Assembly (NCBI GenBank): GCA_010094025.1
Contig: ML991823.1
Coordinates: 62,001 to 126,000, forward strand
DNA: 64,000 bases
DNA from: Viridothelium virens
Lineage: Eukaryota; Ascomycota; Dothideomycetes; Trypetheliales; Trypetheliaceae
Direction of reading: 5' to 3'
The position numbers and the translations under genes are program-made. Position 1 is the first letter of the stretch; every line of letters begins with the position of its first letter. Below the pieces are notes generated by a model. The model worked only from the letters and a program-made list of their open reading frames with translations. It was not told where the DNA came from and did not search any database. This document shows positions 10,580 through 21,132 of the stretch, piece by piece.

Positions 10580-11389
10580 TCTGGCTATCCTCGCCCACGA
10601 TCTGGGGAATTGCAACAGAGGGTAGAGGATCAGCCTCTGGCGGAGCAGTTCGAGCTTTCAGCACAGTTGGAGGGGCCCGGTGTACGCCGCCCGGTCAGAT
10701 TCCGCGTAATGTTGTGCGGCATGTTTGCACCATTTGCATCATCTCACAGTCTCCACTCCACTACGTACAATCATTCCGCTCCGCCGGGATAACGCGAGAT
10801 GGTGCTGTCCCAAGAATTTCCACTCTTCCCCCTTGACCCCCCACCTCCCAACTTCTACCGCCCTATCGCCCTGGCACCCCTCAACAGTGACCTTGATTGA
10901 TGACTAAAGCATTCTTGTTGATTCAACGGCTGCATGGACCGGCCTCGGCAGTTTGACGCCTGCCAATTAGTCATCCGTATCCACCGGACCCAAGTCCGAT
11001 CTCTAGGCTGTCGTCCATGTCATGATTGTCCAATTTTGTAGTGTCATTCCGTGACGAAAATCCTGCAGTGCCGACCCCGTCGCAGGCAGAACAGTCCAGG
11101 CCTCGCGGATTGGCTTGCAAACTCCTAGTTGCCCGAAGGACCCCCGTTCATCTACGTGCAACATGACGTATCACGATCCAGAGAAATCGCTCACGTTTAA
11201 GCCAAGTTTGTCAAAATTACTCAAGGCCGAGGAATCGGAGAGAGGTCGGTAACTAAGCGTCCACTACATAAACGTTTGGTCTTTCAACTTCATTTCCATG
11301 CTCATAGATTTGCGATTGATACCCTTCTGTGCCTTCAAATTTTTCTTTCCAAGAGCTTCCAGATAGAACTGTTCTCATTATTATCTAAT
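10580..11389. other. divergent promoter region arp2 / Old Yellow Enzyme
   Basis: An 810-bp spacer between the two start codons. It contains CCAAT boxes at 10963-10967 and 11030-11034 and the AP-1-type sites listed separately. No ORF in it looks coding. Confidence 0.55.
10901..10973. promoter_or_regulatory. inverted pair of Yap1/AP-1-type sites
   Basis: TGACTAA at 10901-10907 and its exact inverse TTAGTCA at 10967-10973, 59 bp apart, lie 480 and 420 bp upstream of the flavoprotein start. This heptamer is a known recognition element of Yap1-like bZIP factors. Old Yellow Enzymes are known oxidative-stress targets of such factors in yeasts. Binding here is inferred from sequence only; the pair could also serve arp2. 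Confidence 0.4.
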
Positions 11390-12795
11390 ATGTCGCCGCG
11401 TTTCGAATCCGAACAGGTGGATCCTTCACCCCTAGGCAAGCCTCTTCAGTTTGAATTTTCCGGGAAGACCGCTCCAACGCGGTTCCTGAAGGCTGCGATG
11501 ACAGAGCGCATCTCCTCATGGCACCCAACGGACCTCGACGCACGAGGTGTGCCTTCCGACACGTTGATAAATGCATACAAGCATTGGGGTGAGGGCGGAT
11601 TTGGTGTCATCTTGACCGGTAATACCATGATTGGTATGGACCCTGCAAAGATATCCTAGTGTGGCAAGCTTGCCAGCGCTGACTTTGTTGCGTAGAGCCT
11701 GACCAGCTCGAAGCAGCTGGAAACCCAGTCATCCCTCGCAAAGCTTCTTTCTCCGGCGAGCGTTTTAGTGCCTTCAAGAAGCAAGCCGACGCTGCCAAGG
11801 CTCATGGCGCGCTCATCGTCTGTCAATTATCCCATCCAGGTCGCCAGACCGCAAAGAACTTGCAGCCAGATCCAGTCTCTGCGAGCGACGTTCAGCTTGA
11901 AGGCAACGTCATGGGCATGGAATTTGCTAAACCTCATCCTGCTACACAAGATGAGATTAACAGAATTATTGACGGTTTCGCACACGCATCCGAGTACCTC
12001 GAGAAGGCAGGGTACGATGGTGTTGAGCTTCACGGTGCACATGGATATCTCCTCGCTCAGTTTTTGTCGGAGACGACCAATCAACGCACAGACAAATATG
12101 GTGGCAGCCTTGAGAATCGCGCCCGCCTGATTATAGAAATCACCCAAGAAATTCGCAAGCGCACGAAGCCTGACTTCATCGTCGGGATTAAGCTGAATTC
12201 TGTAGAATTCCAAAATAAAGGCTTTCAACCTGAAGAAGCCAAGACACTCTGTCAACTCCTAGAGCAGAACCGTTTCGATTTCGTTGAGCTATCAGGCGGA
12301 ACCTACGAGAGCCTTGCGTTTGAGCACAAACGCGAATCTACGAAAAAACGGGAAGCATTCTTCCTCGATTTTGCTGACCAGATTACTCCCCATATCAAAA
12401 AAACCAAATCCTATATCACGGGCGGTCTGAAGACGGCAGGGGCGATGGTCAATGCTCTCAAATCCGTCGACGGCGTTGGCCTTGCCCGTCCAGTTTGTCA
12501 AGAATTCCATCTTCCTCTCGATATTCTCCAAGGCAAGGCTCTTGGCGCCATCAAGCAGAAAATTGACATTGACAATTTTGGTCTCACGAACGTTGCGGCA
12601 GGCAGTCAGATCAAGCAAGTCGGGAAGGAGCATGAGCCGATTGACCTAAGTGATGATAGCCAGGTCGAAGCCTTCACTAAGGATATGGGTAAGTGGAGCG
12701 AAAAGATGGCAAATAACGAGGATGGTTGGAATTATGGCTATATTGATTTTGAAAGCGCAAAAGTAGTTCCGTACGCCGCACCCGCACAAGGGTGA
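11390..12795 (+). CDS. NADH:flavin oxidoreductase, Old Yellow Enzyme family (NadA-like)
   Basis: Exons 11390-11633 and 11696-12795, joined over a 62-nt GTATGG..GTAG intron in a Glu codon, encode 447 residues. The FMN-binding TIM barrel shows RFLKAAMTER near the start, GNTMIEPDQLEAAGNPVIP, then QLSHPGRQT and the active-site pair H194/H197 in VELHGAHGYLLAQFL. TDKYGGSLENRARL and a GGLKTAGAM phosphate-binding loop near the end complete the fold. Enzymes of this group reduce activated C=C bonds with NAD(P)H; the closest type I recall is the NadA-like fungal subgroup. The C-terminal 70 residues extend beyond the barrel, as is common in this subgroup. The upstream open frame from 11276 is 5' leader in phase with the ATG. 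The promoter has AP-1-type sites, suggesting redox-stress induction. Confidence 0.92.
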
Positions 12796-13239
12796 TATCA
12801 GAAGGAATAGTCTGAGTGATGAATAAATATGCTTGTAATGTCTCCCAGCGCGCATGAGATATTTCAATTGCCACTTTGAGTAGAGTAATCAACGTTTCCG
12901 ATGTGTCACACTGCGTCTTCACTGGCAAACAAGAGTTATGTATCAATTGCAGCCCGCATAGAACTCGTACATAAGCACTTGTGTCCTAGGTTGTGATATC
13001 GTAGTTAATACATTGTTTCGAATACCAGTACGCGTTTTCTTCGCCAAACGACGGCCTATGCAAAAGTCCCCTCATACCCGCAGCCATCAAAAATTGGTGA
13101 AATCCGTACGATGAAATCCAGTCTAATATTGAGTTCCGTTCCATACGCTCGGAGGAAATTCGCAAACTCGAGTGTCCTAATTCATACACACCTATCCACT
13201 TCATTGCTTCATTCGACTTCACGAGGCCATTCCATACTC
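12796..13239. other. convergent intergenic spacer
   Basis: AT-rich spacer between the ends of the flavoprotein gene (plus) and the 176-aa orphan (minus). No supported feature. Confidence 0.5.
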
Positions 13240-13770
13240 TTACACTGCACCTGATCCCTTCCTCCCTCTTATCCTCTCCCTCAATCCTAGCCCAGTCAAA
13301 CTGCTTTTCCTCCTTCCCTGTTCATTGTCGCATTGCGCTCTATTTTCCTTCCGCTCCTGTCTCGGACCCGCAATTTCATTCATGCTCTTGTCCCCATAGA
13401 ATCCGAGGACGGATACTTCCCGTCCCTTCAGATCCCGTGTTGGCTCCATATATTTCTTCTCCTCAGCGAATTCGCGTAGGGCGGCAAGGTAAACGTCCTC
13501 ACTTTTGAAGCGGCCATAGCGGGCCACAGTGCTATAGGCGGGTAGGACGGTGGAGGCGGTAGACGGAGCGACGGAGGCGGTGTCACTTCCAAAGTCACGG
13601 GCCCGCGGGGTATAAAATTCATGGAAGGGGGGAGGGTGGCGAGTAGTATGAGTAGGAGGCGAAGTGGCGATGGTGGCGGCTGCCGATTGTGGGTGGGCTT
13701 GAGGTAGAGTAAGGAGGGGTTCCGTAGAGACTAGTGAAGTCCGAGAAGGGGTTTTCTTTGAGACGTCCAT
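13240..13770 (-). CDS. uncharacterised fungal protein (176 aa)
   Basis: A single uninterrupted ORF from ATG 13770. The first 85 residues are Ser/Thr/Pro/Ala-rich and disordered. A compact segment at about 86-130 (RFKSEDVYLAALREFAEEKKY, then VSVLGFYGDKSMNEI) is amphipathic helix followed by a short hydrophobic motif; it looks like the conserved core, and similar text occurs in uncharacterised Pezizomycotina proteins as far as I recall. The tail is strongly basic (GRRKSSLTGLGLRERIRGRK), which could be a nuclear or membrane-binding patch. No catalytic motif or signal peptide is seen. Function unknown. Confidence 0.7.
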   Translation of the reverse strand: MDVSKKTPSRTSLVSTEPLLTLPQAHPQSAAATIATSPPTHTTRHPPPFHEFYTPRARDFGSDTASVAPSTASTVLPAYSTVARYGRFKSEDVYLAALREFAEEKKYMEPTRDLKGREVSVLGFYGDKSMNEIAGPRQERKENRAQCDNEQGRRKSSLTGLGLRERIRGRKGSGAV

Positions 13771-14624
13771 GACAGCAAGGGGTGGTTATTTTTTCAGAGA
13801 CTCGATAAAAGAAGAATTAGGGAGAGAAGAAACGGAAAGTACTGGTGTTGAGTCGGTGAAAAGGATACAATCTACTCAGAAGCAGTACGGAGTATATACG
13901 GTATCATTGATGTCAGCGACCTGCTACTTTGCACTCTGTGCGACATGTTGTCCAATATCTTGGCGATCTTGTCGCGGGACGGTTAACTAATGGAGTAGGA
14001 GGTCCACCGAGGCGAACGACGAATAAAGTCCAGCAATGCGATCACGTTGACGTCTAGGCCGCATTGGACGACAGCCGCGCGCCTAAGCATATTCATGCAA
14101 GACGAGTGCTGGATGTACGAGGTGAGTGGGTGACACGGACAACCACGACTGGGCATTCGGAAGCAGCTGGAGTGGAGATGGGAGAAAGCCTCGTGATTGG
14201 CCGGGGGGTAGGTCCCTCCCGCTGCGGCCATCTGACGTTCCTTCCTGATGAATACGGACGACTTTTGAAGACTTCCTGGCACAACACGGCAAAGGCCCTT
14301 CCCAATCATGGTCCAAACTATGAAGTCCCGGCCAAATAACATCTGCCACATTGCCGCTAATGGTAATGACCCAGGCTCGTCAGCCAGCGCCAATGTGGGG
14401 TTGCCCCGCGTTGTCTGCGATGGCAGCATCGAAAGCGAACTGCCGAAGACCTCAGGTTACCAGTGACGACAGAGGCCAGGCAGGCAGTGGACTACCTATG
14501 ATCCTCTCCGTGCGTACATTTCAAATAAGACGCCACGTCGTACTTCAGAGCGACTTACGGACGACCGACAAGAAGCCACCGGGAGCGCGCGATTGACTCA
14601 AACATCTGTCGAAAAGTGTCAGCC
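13771..14624. other. divergent promoter region
   Basis: An 854-bp spacer between the starts of the 176-aa orphan and the MetE-like gene. Short ORFs occur on both strands, but none has coding character. No repeat seen. Confidence 0.5.
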
Positions 14625-16004
14625 ATGACGAGCAAGCTACATCGAAATCCTCCTTTTCGGGCGGAGCATCTAGGGTCCTTGCTCCGGCCAAAAGACTTGA
14701 TTGAGAAACGAACTGCTTTTGAGAAGAAGCAGTTGTCTTTGGAGGATCTCACTAAACGTGAGGATGAGGCCATCAAGGAAATCGTTCAGGTCCAACTCGA
14801 TACCGGTCTCCGTTCCATCTCAGATGGCGAATATCGGTACTGCTAGATTCACCTACAGCTTTTCGCAGTCTTGACTAATGCAAGAGAGGCGCCATCAATT
14901 TTGGGGTACCTTCTTCCCAACTCTTCAGGGCATGGAAATTTACCAAAACCCTTCCATCGAACTCTTCAGATCGTACCTACCGGATATTGCCGCCTTCACC
15001 GAAGTTCAACATAATCCAGAGGAATCGGTTTTCTGCACGGGCAAGATCAAGCACACGGGCAAGTCGGACAATCTGAGACAATATGAGTACGTCAAGAGTC
15101 TGCTGCCGAAGGAGCGATGGGGTGATGTCAAGATTACACTGCCAGCCCCAGAATGGTATCATATGCGATACAAGGAGGGCAAAGCGTATACGAAAGATGC
15201 GTATAGCAATGATCAAGAGTATTACGATGATCTCGCCGTGGCGTATCAGACAGAGCTTGAGCTCTTGTACCAAGCAGGACTGAGGAATGTCCAGATTGAC
15301 GACCCTAACATGGCCTGTGGGTGAACGACTATGGTACTCGGCAAAAATGAGATGTTCTAATATTTGTGCAGACTTCTGTTCCGAATCGATGATAGCGGGC
15401 TGGAAAGAAGACAAAACCAATTCACTTACAGTGGAACAGCAGCTAGATGCATACATTGCGCTGTATAATAAATGCATCGAGAAGCACGTTGACAAGATGC
15501 ATATTGGCCTTCATATCTGCAGAGGTATAAAAAACTTGTTTGTTTCTTCGCTGTCAGAAATGCTGCTGACTGAAATGCTTACCAGGCAATTTTGTCGGAT
15601 CCCGACATTTCTCGGAAGGAGGATACGATCGCATCGCTGTCAAGCTTTTCCAGTCTCTGAATGTGTCTACATACTACCTCGAGTATGACACCCCTCGTGC
15701 TGGTGGGTTTGAACCGTTGGCCCATCTTCCCGCGAATAAGAATGTGATCTGCGGTGTCGTGACCTCCAAATTTCCCAAAATCGAGGACAAGAAGGAGATG
15801 ATTGATAGGGTAACGAAAGCGGCTGACATGGTAGCTAAGGGCACGGGGGAGACTAGGGAAAAGGCTCTGGAGAGAATGGGTGTGAGCCCACAGTGCGGGT
15901 TCGCTAGTCATGTGCTTGGCAATGCCTTAGAGATTGAGGACATGAAGAAGAAACTGAAATTGGTGAGAGAAATTGCAGATGAGATCTGGCCCGGTCAGCC
16001 GTAA
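14625..16004 (+). CDS. stand-alone MetE/UROD-like methyltransferase domain protein
   Basis: Four exons (14625-14836, 14889-15316, 15372-15524, 15586-16004; introns of 52, 55 and 61 nt) encode 403 residues. The fold is that of the C-terminal catalytic half of cobalamin-independent methionine synthase, as in bacterial YxjG-like proteins: RAEHLGSLLRP at the start, SDGEYRRHQFWGTFF, then LRNVQIDDPNMAYF. The zinc-ligand positions are present as H and C of LHICRGN, E of YYLEYD and C of SPQCGFAS. This argues for thiol-methyl transfer chemistry, but the N-terminal folate-binding half of true MetE is absent. Methyl donor and acceptor are therefore unknown. The acceptor of intron 1 is the third of three consecutive AG dinucleotides, chosen because it restores RRH. 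Confidence 0.88.
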
Positions 16005-16822
16005 AAAGCAGAGATGCAATTCATTCAACATCACCAAATAGGAGAATACGAACAGTTAAGCTCGGCCATGAGATCTTGTGCACCCTTTTTTCAAAGCATC
16101 TCTATAAATGTACGCTCATCTTTTTACGTTAACCCATTTCAAGCTTTGGATTCAGATAGCTCTGTGATTCCCTTAAAGTTTGCCTGGGCCGTTGCTTGAG
16201 CGCAGTGCCACAAGGTAGACAAATCTGGTCAGTTACGAGGAGGCACAGAACTCACGGCCTGCCATAGTACAGTCAGGCATCGATTCAGCTGCCATTCTAC
16301 CTGCACAGTTTCGTGGCCAATCTTTGAAATTTCTGCACAGCATCGGCTTTTGGCCATTGTAGTGGCCTGAAAAAATTGGGAAAGGAAGCAAAAGATTGAC
16401 AGAGCTATCCAAGGAGTAGTAAGTATATCCTATGTCTACTCTGGATTGGCCTGGAGGGGGCCGGCAATTCCTCAAGCTTTGGGTGTTGGTAGTTCAGGGA
16501 CTCTGTGTGAATTTCAGACCTTGTAACGTGTTGCAGGTTCTTCAGCGCGTCCCCGATTTCTGTTGAGAACGCGATACGTCACATGGTGAATGTTTTGGAC
16601 GCGTCTGTTCATTCACCTGCTCCTTCCGTTTCCTTTGCTCACTCGGCATTCCCCACGTACGCTCACCACCGGCACCACCACCAAAACCTTGTCCGATCGC
16701 TCTTCATAAAGACCACCTGGTTGTCCAAGACGAGCTCAGTCTCATCGCTGGTGCGACAGCATCTATTTCGCAAACGGACAGTTGGGGAATATCTCGGAGC
16801 ATTGCACAGCCCTGATTTCGCG
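16005..16822. other. intergenic, promoter of the 541-aa gene
   Basis: Spacer between two plus-strand genes. An ORF at 16583-16855 overlaps the next start but has no coding character I can support. No repeat or RNA gene seen. Confidence 0.45.
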
Positions 16823-18552
16823 ATGGAAGATGCCAAGGTACTATGCCCTATCTGACGTAACCCTCCTACAGAGCTTATCTCCTGTCTTTGCAGTGGTCTC
16901 AGCAGTCTCAGAAACGCAAGGCAGGGAGTAGTACCCCGGACTCGCTCAAACCGAAGAAACCCAGGGCTACGGCCGTTGAAGTGACCGAGGCAGCTGAAAA
17001 GCAAGATGCTGCTCAAAAGAGCAATCTAGACAGGCCGGACGAGATGCTCGGCAAGAAGCGAAAGAAGTCTAAAACCAAGTCTTCTATCACCAAAACCCAA
17101 CCTTCTACACAACCCCAAAGTCCCAAAGGGAGTAGCTCAGATGCTTCTGGTGGCCTAAAGAGTGCTCCATTCACAGAAGAGCCATCCAAGCATTCGAAGG
17201 AAACCAGATGGTGGAGCCCCGAGATGATTTTATACGAAGGACTGAGTCCGGAAACCGCTGTGAAGGCTATTGCTGTAGCATATAACGTTACTTTGACTGG
17301 TTCACCAGAGACGTCCTTAAGCGAGTCTCCTCCGAGCGATTTACCCAAACCTTCGAAGAACGCAGAGGTGGAAGCAAAATCTTTGACCAGACCATTGGGT
17401 ACTGGTTCCGGCCTAGACACGACTGAGAAGGTAATTGATGCAGCGGTCAGACCAACTTCGTCAAAGTTATCAAATGATTTTTCCGATATATTTATAGACG
17501 AATCTGAGATTGCACAAAAGGTGAAGTCGACCACGGACACTTTGAAACTAGGAACGAAAGCTTCTTTAGGAGATTTTTGCCTGCTCATCTTGGCTAACTC
17601 TTCACCTGATACATTGGTAGTAGAGCAGCCAAAGACAGTCTCCGAGATCTCAGTCGATGGGGCACTTCCTCAGATGGATGGATCCATGTCAGCCGAGTCT
17701 TTCTACGATGTCCCGAATGGCATGAAGTCTCCAGAAGACACTACACAAACTCTGTTGGGCGGACTCGAAGCTGCGCTTAACAATATCAAAGACGGTCGAG
17801 CTAACACAAAGAAGATCCGAACTTCCGATCCTTTCATTTCGAACCGTGTGCCTAGAGAACAATTCAAGTCCCGTATCATGCGCTTCGTTGAGAGTCATCC
17901 TTTGGGCCATGAGGAGCGGACCATGATGGCTGAGGCCCCTTCTCGCTTCAGCCCCAAGACACTCAGCCGTTTCAACTCCATGTTGAGTCTCTGCGAAAGC
18001 AATGAGCAGGTCGAGTTGGCCCATCAGATGATCCAGCAACAGGTGGCCGACCTGAGTAAGGATGCCAAGGGTATGTTCGTAGATACTGATTCCAACCAAA
18101 TTCTAATTCCATAGGAAGATTCCCGAGTTCGAGTAGGTCCGCAAGAGGCATCGCAGGTAAAGAAAGGCGGCGACACGAATTCGAAAGACGCATCTTTTGA
18201 GGCAAAGCAAAATCAAGAGCAGGAGCAGGAGCATCAGAAGCGAGCCCAAGCATTACTGAAAGGAGCTCGTGCCCGCAAAGGTGGTTCGCATCCCCCTAAA
18301 AACAAGATCGACTCTTACCGACCATCAAATCTCAATCGCCACCGTGAACATAGAGATGAGATTCGAGACCGTCCGGTGAAAGGCGACAGCGGAGAGAAAC
18401 ATGGAAGTGGTCCAAAGCATGGCGATGGGAAGCAGCAAGGTGCTGGAAGCAGCAAATACACCGCAAAGGGAGAGAAACATAGCCATGAAGGGAGGAGCTC
18501 TGGGGGAAAGCCTTATGGTGTTGTCAAGAAAGGACGGACGGGCAGTCACTAG
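16823..18552 (+). CDS. uncharacterised lysine/serine-rich, probably nuclear protein (541 aa)
   Basis: Three exons, 16823-16837, 16894-18070 and 18119-18552, encode 541 residues. The head (about 1-75) is Lys/Arg-rich with nuclear-localisation-like clusters (KRKAGSS, KKPRA, GKKRKKSKTKSS). The middle is acidic/Ser-rich with a short hydrophobic-aromatic motif ETRWWSPEMILYEGLSPETA. A helical segment at about 320-400 (VPREQFKSRIMRFVESHPLG and following) is probably the only folded part. The tail is Lys/Gly/His-rich. I recognise no family. The first exon has only 15 nt. The second intron (18071-18118, GTATGT) ends at AAG; a stronger-looking TAG acceptor 4 nt upstream would change frame and end the protein after about 30 residues. 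The long open frame behind the AAG favours that site. Confidence 0.75.
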
Positions 18553-19848
18553 ACACGCTGTAGGAACGCGCGACTGGTACAAGGAATTTCTATCGCTGAC
18601 CACCCAACGCAACGGCAGGCAGTCAGTAGAGATGAGTCTCAGCTGCTCTAAGCATGTCAGCCAGCCATTTGATGCGTCTCCAAAAAGCTTGCCATTGAGG
18701 GTGATGGTCACGGAAGTTTGATATATGACTTATTCACAGATTGCTCTGAAATTGCTCTCAAAGTATCCGGGTGCGGAACGAATTAATTCTTACTCATGTC
18801 CTTGTCTAGCTCAGGAGATAGCTAAAGATACAAACAATGCTGTATATTTTTACAAGCTGCTCTAGAAGATGTTCAGAAATAAGGTGGATGTCTTGTAGTT
18901 GGATTCTTGTTGTGCTTCGTGTATAGGCATGTGGGTAGTAGGTCAGGTAATTATCTCGGATGAAACTCAAGTGTAGCAACCCTCAGCTGCGTTATCGTAC
19001 ACCTAGTTTGGAAGACTTCAGGTTGATTCTCAATAGAAGGTCCACCTTCAAGCTTTATCAACATCCACCATTCACCGAATTTTGTTATCACTTGTGTGCT
19101 GAACGCAAGTTTGTTAGGATGTGAAGAAATCAAGCACCTCTAGCCAGGCGGTCTGCCAAGACCGTGCTGAAAGCTCAGGAAGAGCGGTCGTGGACCAAAC
19201 AGAGAACCATGGCTGATCAACAGATCGATGATACTAAAATTTGCACTCTCGAGAACTTTCTTGGGAATGGCAGCATAGGTCTGTAACTTTCGACATTAAT
19301 GGAGGGAAGTGTCGCAGAGAAACAAGCACATCATCCGCAATGCGCTGGTCTTAGTCTTCGTAACTTTTCCGAATCTTGCTCCCGCCGCTTTCTTGGCAGC
19401 TGGGCAAGACGCTCAAACCGGGGTTCGATATGAATTCCGAAAATTGAACACATCGTTATTAGAAGAACCTAGCGTCGGCATTCCTGCTTGAGCCAAAACA
19501 GTCCACCTGTTGTTTCATAAGACTCAGTAACATCGACACAACTGGAGGCGGATGTCAAAAATACCATTGACGTGCCTCACTCTTTCCCAATCCAGGTTCG
19601 ATGTTTGCTCTGCAACTGGAGCCGGCTCGATTATTTATACGAAGAGGGAATAGCTCTCGTCTATACGAAGGAACTAGAGAATCTACTGAGAAAGAAGTCA
19701 GAAAAAAATATCTTCGCGATACAGAGAACCTTTCACAAACTCAAACGGTCAACCGTGGCAAAAAAGTGCTGATCTCGCACACTCTTGCAATGTCCTCGCA
19801 TGCCTCATTCGCTAAGTGCCGGGATTACCACTGGAGGAGCGACACACC
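18553..19848. other. convergent spacer of 1.3 kb
   Basis: Between the ends of the lysine-rich gene (plus) and fta4 (minus). Only short unrelated ORFs are present. No transposon remnant, tRNA or repeat was recognised. Confidence 0.5.
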
Positions 19849-20828
19849 CTAGCTCATTCTCAGGACATCCGTCATCTTCTCGTTCGCTCCTTTCCAATCA
19901 GGCTTCAGCTGTAGGCCGCCATCACTGTCTTCCATGTTGTCGATTCTACTATTCTGCAATTCTCCCAGTCTCCCCCCAACTCTTGCAGTCAATGCCCTCA
20001 TCCTCGTCAACTCCCTCGCTAGCTCTCCATCTTTTGTTGTAAGATTTGGCTGTACCCTGCTTTGTGGTTCTCGGAACGGATCCAATATGTCTTTCAATGC
20101 TCTTAGTTGATCGAGGCGAGTTCGGAGCACGGCACGCCGCTTGGCCAGAGAGCGGAGCTGTGAGACGGAGTCACTGTAGGAAGACTGCTCGGCGAAGTCT
20201 TCAAGCTGGGTTTCACGTCGCTCGAAGGAGAGAGATGTATCTGGGTCTGCCCATGAGGAAGGGAGTTGGGATATCGTTCTGTCATAGTGGATTAGAATTA
20301 TTGCTAGATAGATTCATGGTAGAAATTAGCTAACTCGTCGAGCGTCAGGTCTGCATCTCGTCTTGGAAGATCATCGGAGATTTCGCCTTGTTCCAATAGT
20401 GGCTCGGCCGCATTCCAGTAGAGTTTGTCGATCTGCTCTGCAACATGGCGGATGGCGAGGGAAGAGTACGCGGCTTTGACATGTTGGCGGAGAAGCCGGT
20501 TTGCTAATAGTTGTATCAGTCTCTCCCTAACGTTGGGTGTACAACAATATGAGAATCCGTGATCTTCCACGAGTGTTGAAGGAGAATATATTCACAAGAG
20601 GTCCCCAAAGTCCCTCGTGAGCCATGCGCAAAAACTCCCAGTGACAGCTTGAATGCAAGAAGCTTCCAGCCTACCTTGTCTCAGTACATCTTCAACAAGT
20701 GCTAAGGGCAGCTCCCTATCATCGTTCAACCATGAGTCTGGGATCTGAAGACCCTGAGACAGTATCCTGATCTGTGCTTTTAGGAACGCCGACTTAAAAG
20801 CGACAACAGTGTTCGTGTCGTAATTCAT
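19849..20828 (-). CDS. fta4: kinetochore Sim4-complex subunit Fta4 (CENP-50 type)
   Basis: Exons 20828-20675, 20503-20335 and 20278-19849 encode 250 residues, the usual size for this family. The first segment VAFKSAFLKAQIRILSQ, the signature AIRHVAEQIDKLYWNAAEP and the later coiled-coil region with RLDQLRALKDILDPF match my memory of fungal Fta4 proteins (Pfam FTA4). Fta4 belongs to the inner-kinetochore Sim4/COMA-like (CCAN) network that links centromeric chromatin to the outer kinetochore. The first intron is 171 nt (GTAGGC..ATTAG), about three times the local norm. Its ends were chosen because they join VEDVLRQ to ANRLLRQH in frame as in homologues. The second intron is 56 nt with a GTTAGC donor. 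Confidence 0.8.
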
Positions 20829-21132
20829 TATTGAGAGCTTTGGTGGCTATTGGGATAGATTGCTTGGAGTTCTGCTGACGCGAGCAGAAGGCGCGTCAAG
20901 CTACGCGTAATCACGTGACTTTTTGCTCGTCTCATTGTGAGATAGGTGCCAGTAATATCTGGAGAAACCCTTGTTCAATTTGCAACGTTGAGATTTGATG
21001 ACTCTCAAATGCGAGACCATCACGCTGCAACTCATTCAGAGTGATCATTCTGGTATCTAAAGTTGGAAAATGCAAAAGCCTGGAATCGCCTTCCCAGGAG
21101 TGCTTTCCTACACTGGCGTGACATAGTTGTGT
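20829..21132. other. fta4 promoter / dienelactone hydrolase 3' flank
   Basis: Short spacer between two minus-strand genes. It contains an ATCACGTGACT palindrome at about 20910, a CACGTG E-box that could bind a bHLH factor. Nothing else seen. Confidence 0.45.

Noticed and set aside
3172-12795. Aflatoxin-type enzymes (AKR7 reductase, NadA-like flavoprotein) near each other, plus epoxide hydrolase at 54 kb, as a secondary-metabolite cluster
   Set aside because: No polyketide synthase, NRPS, P450 or cluster regulator is present, and arp2 and other housekeeping genes lie between them.
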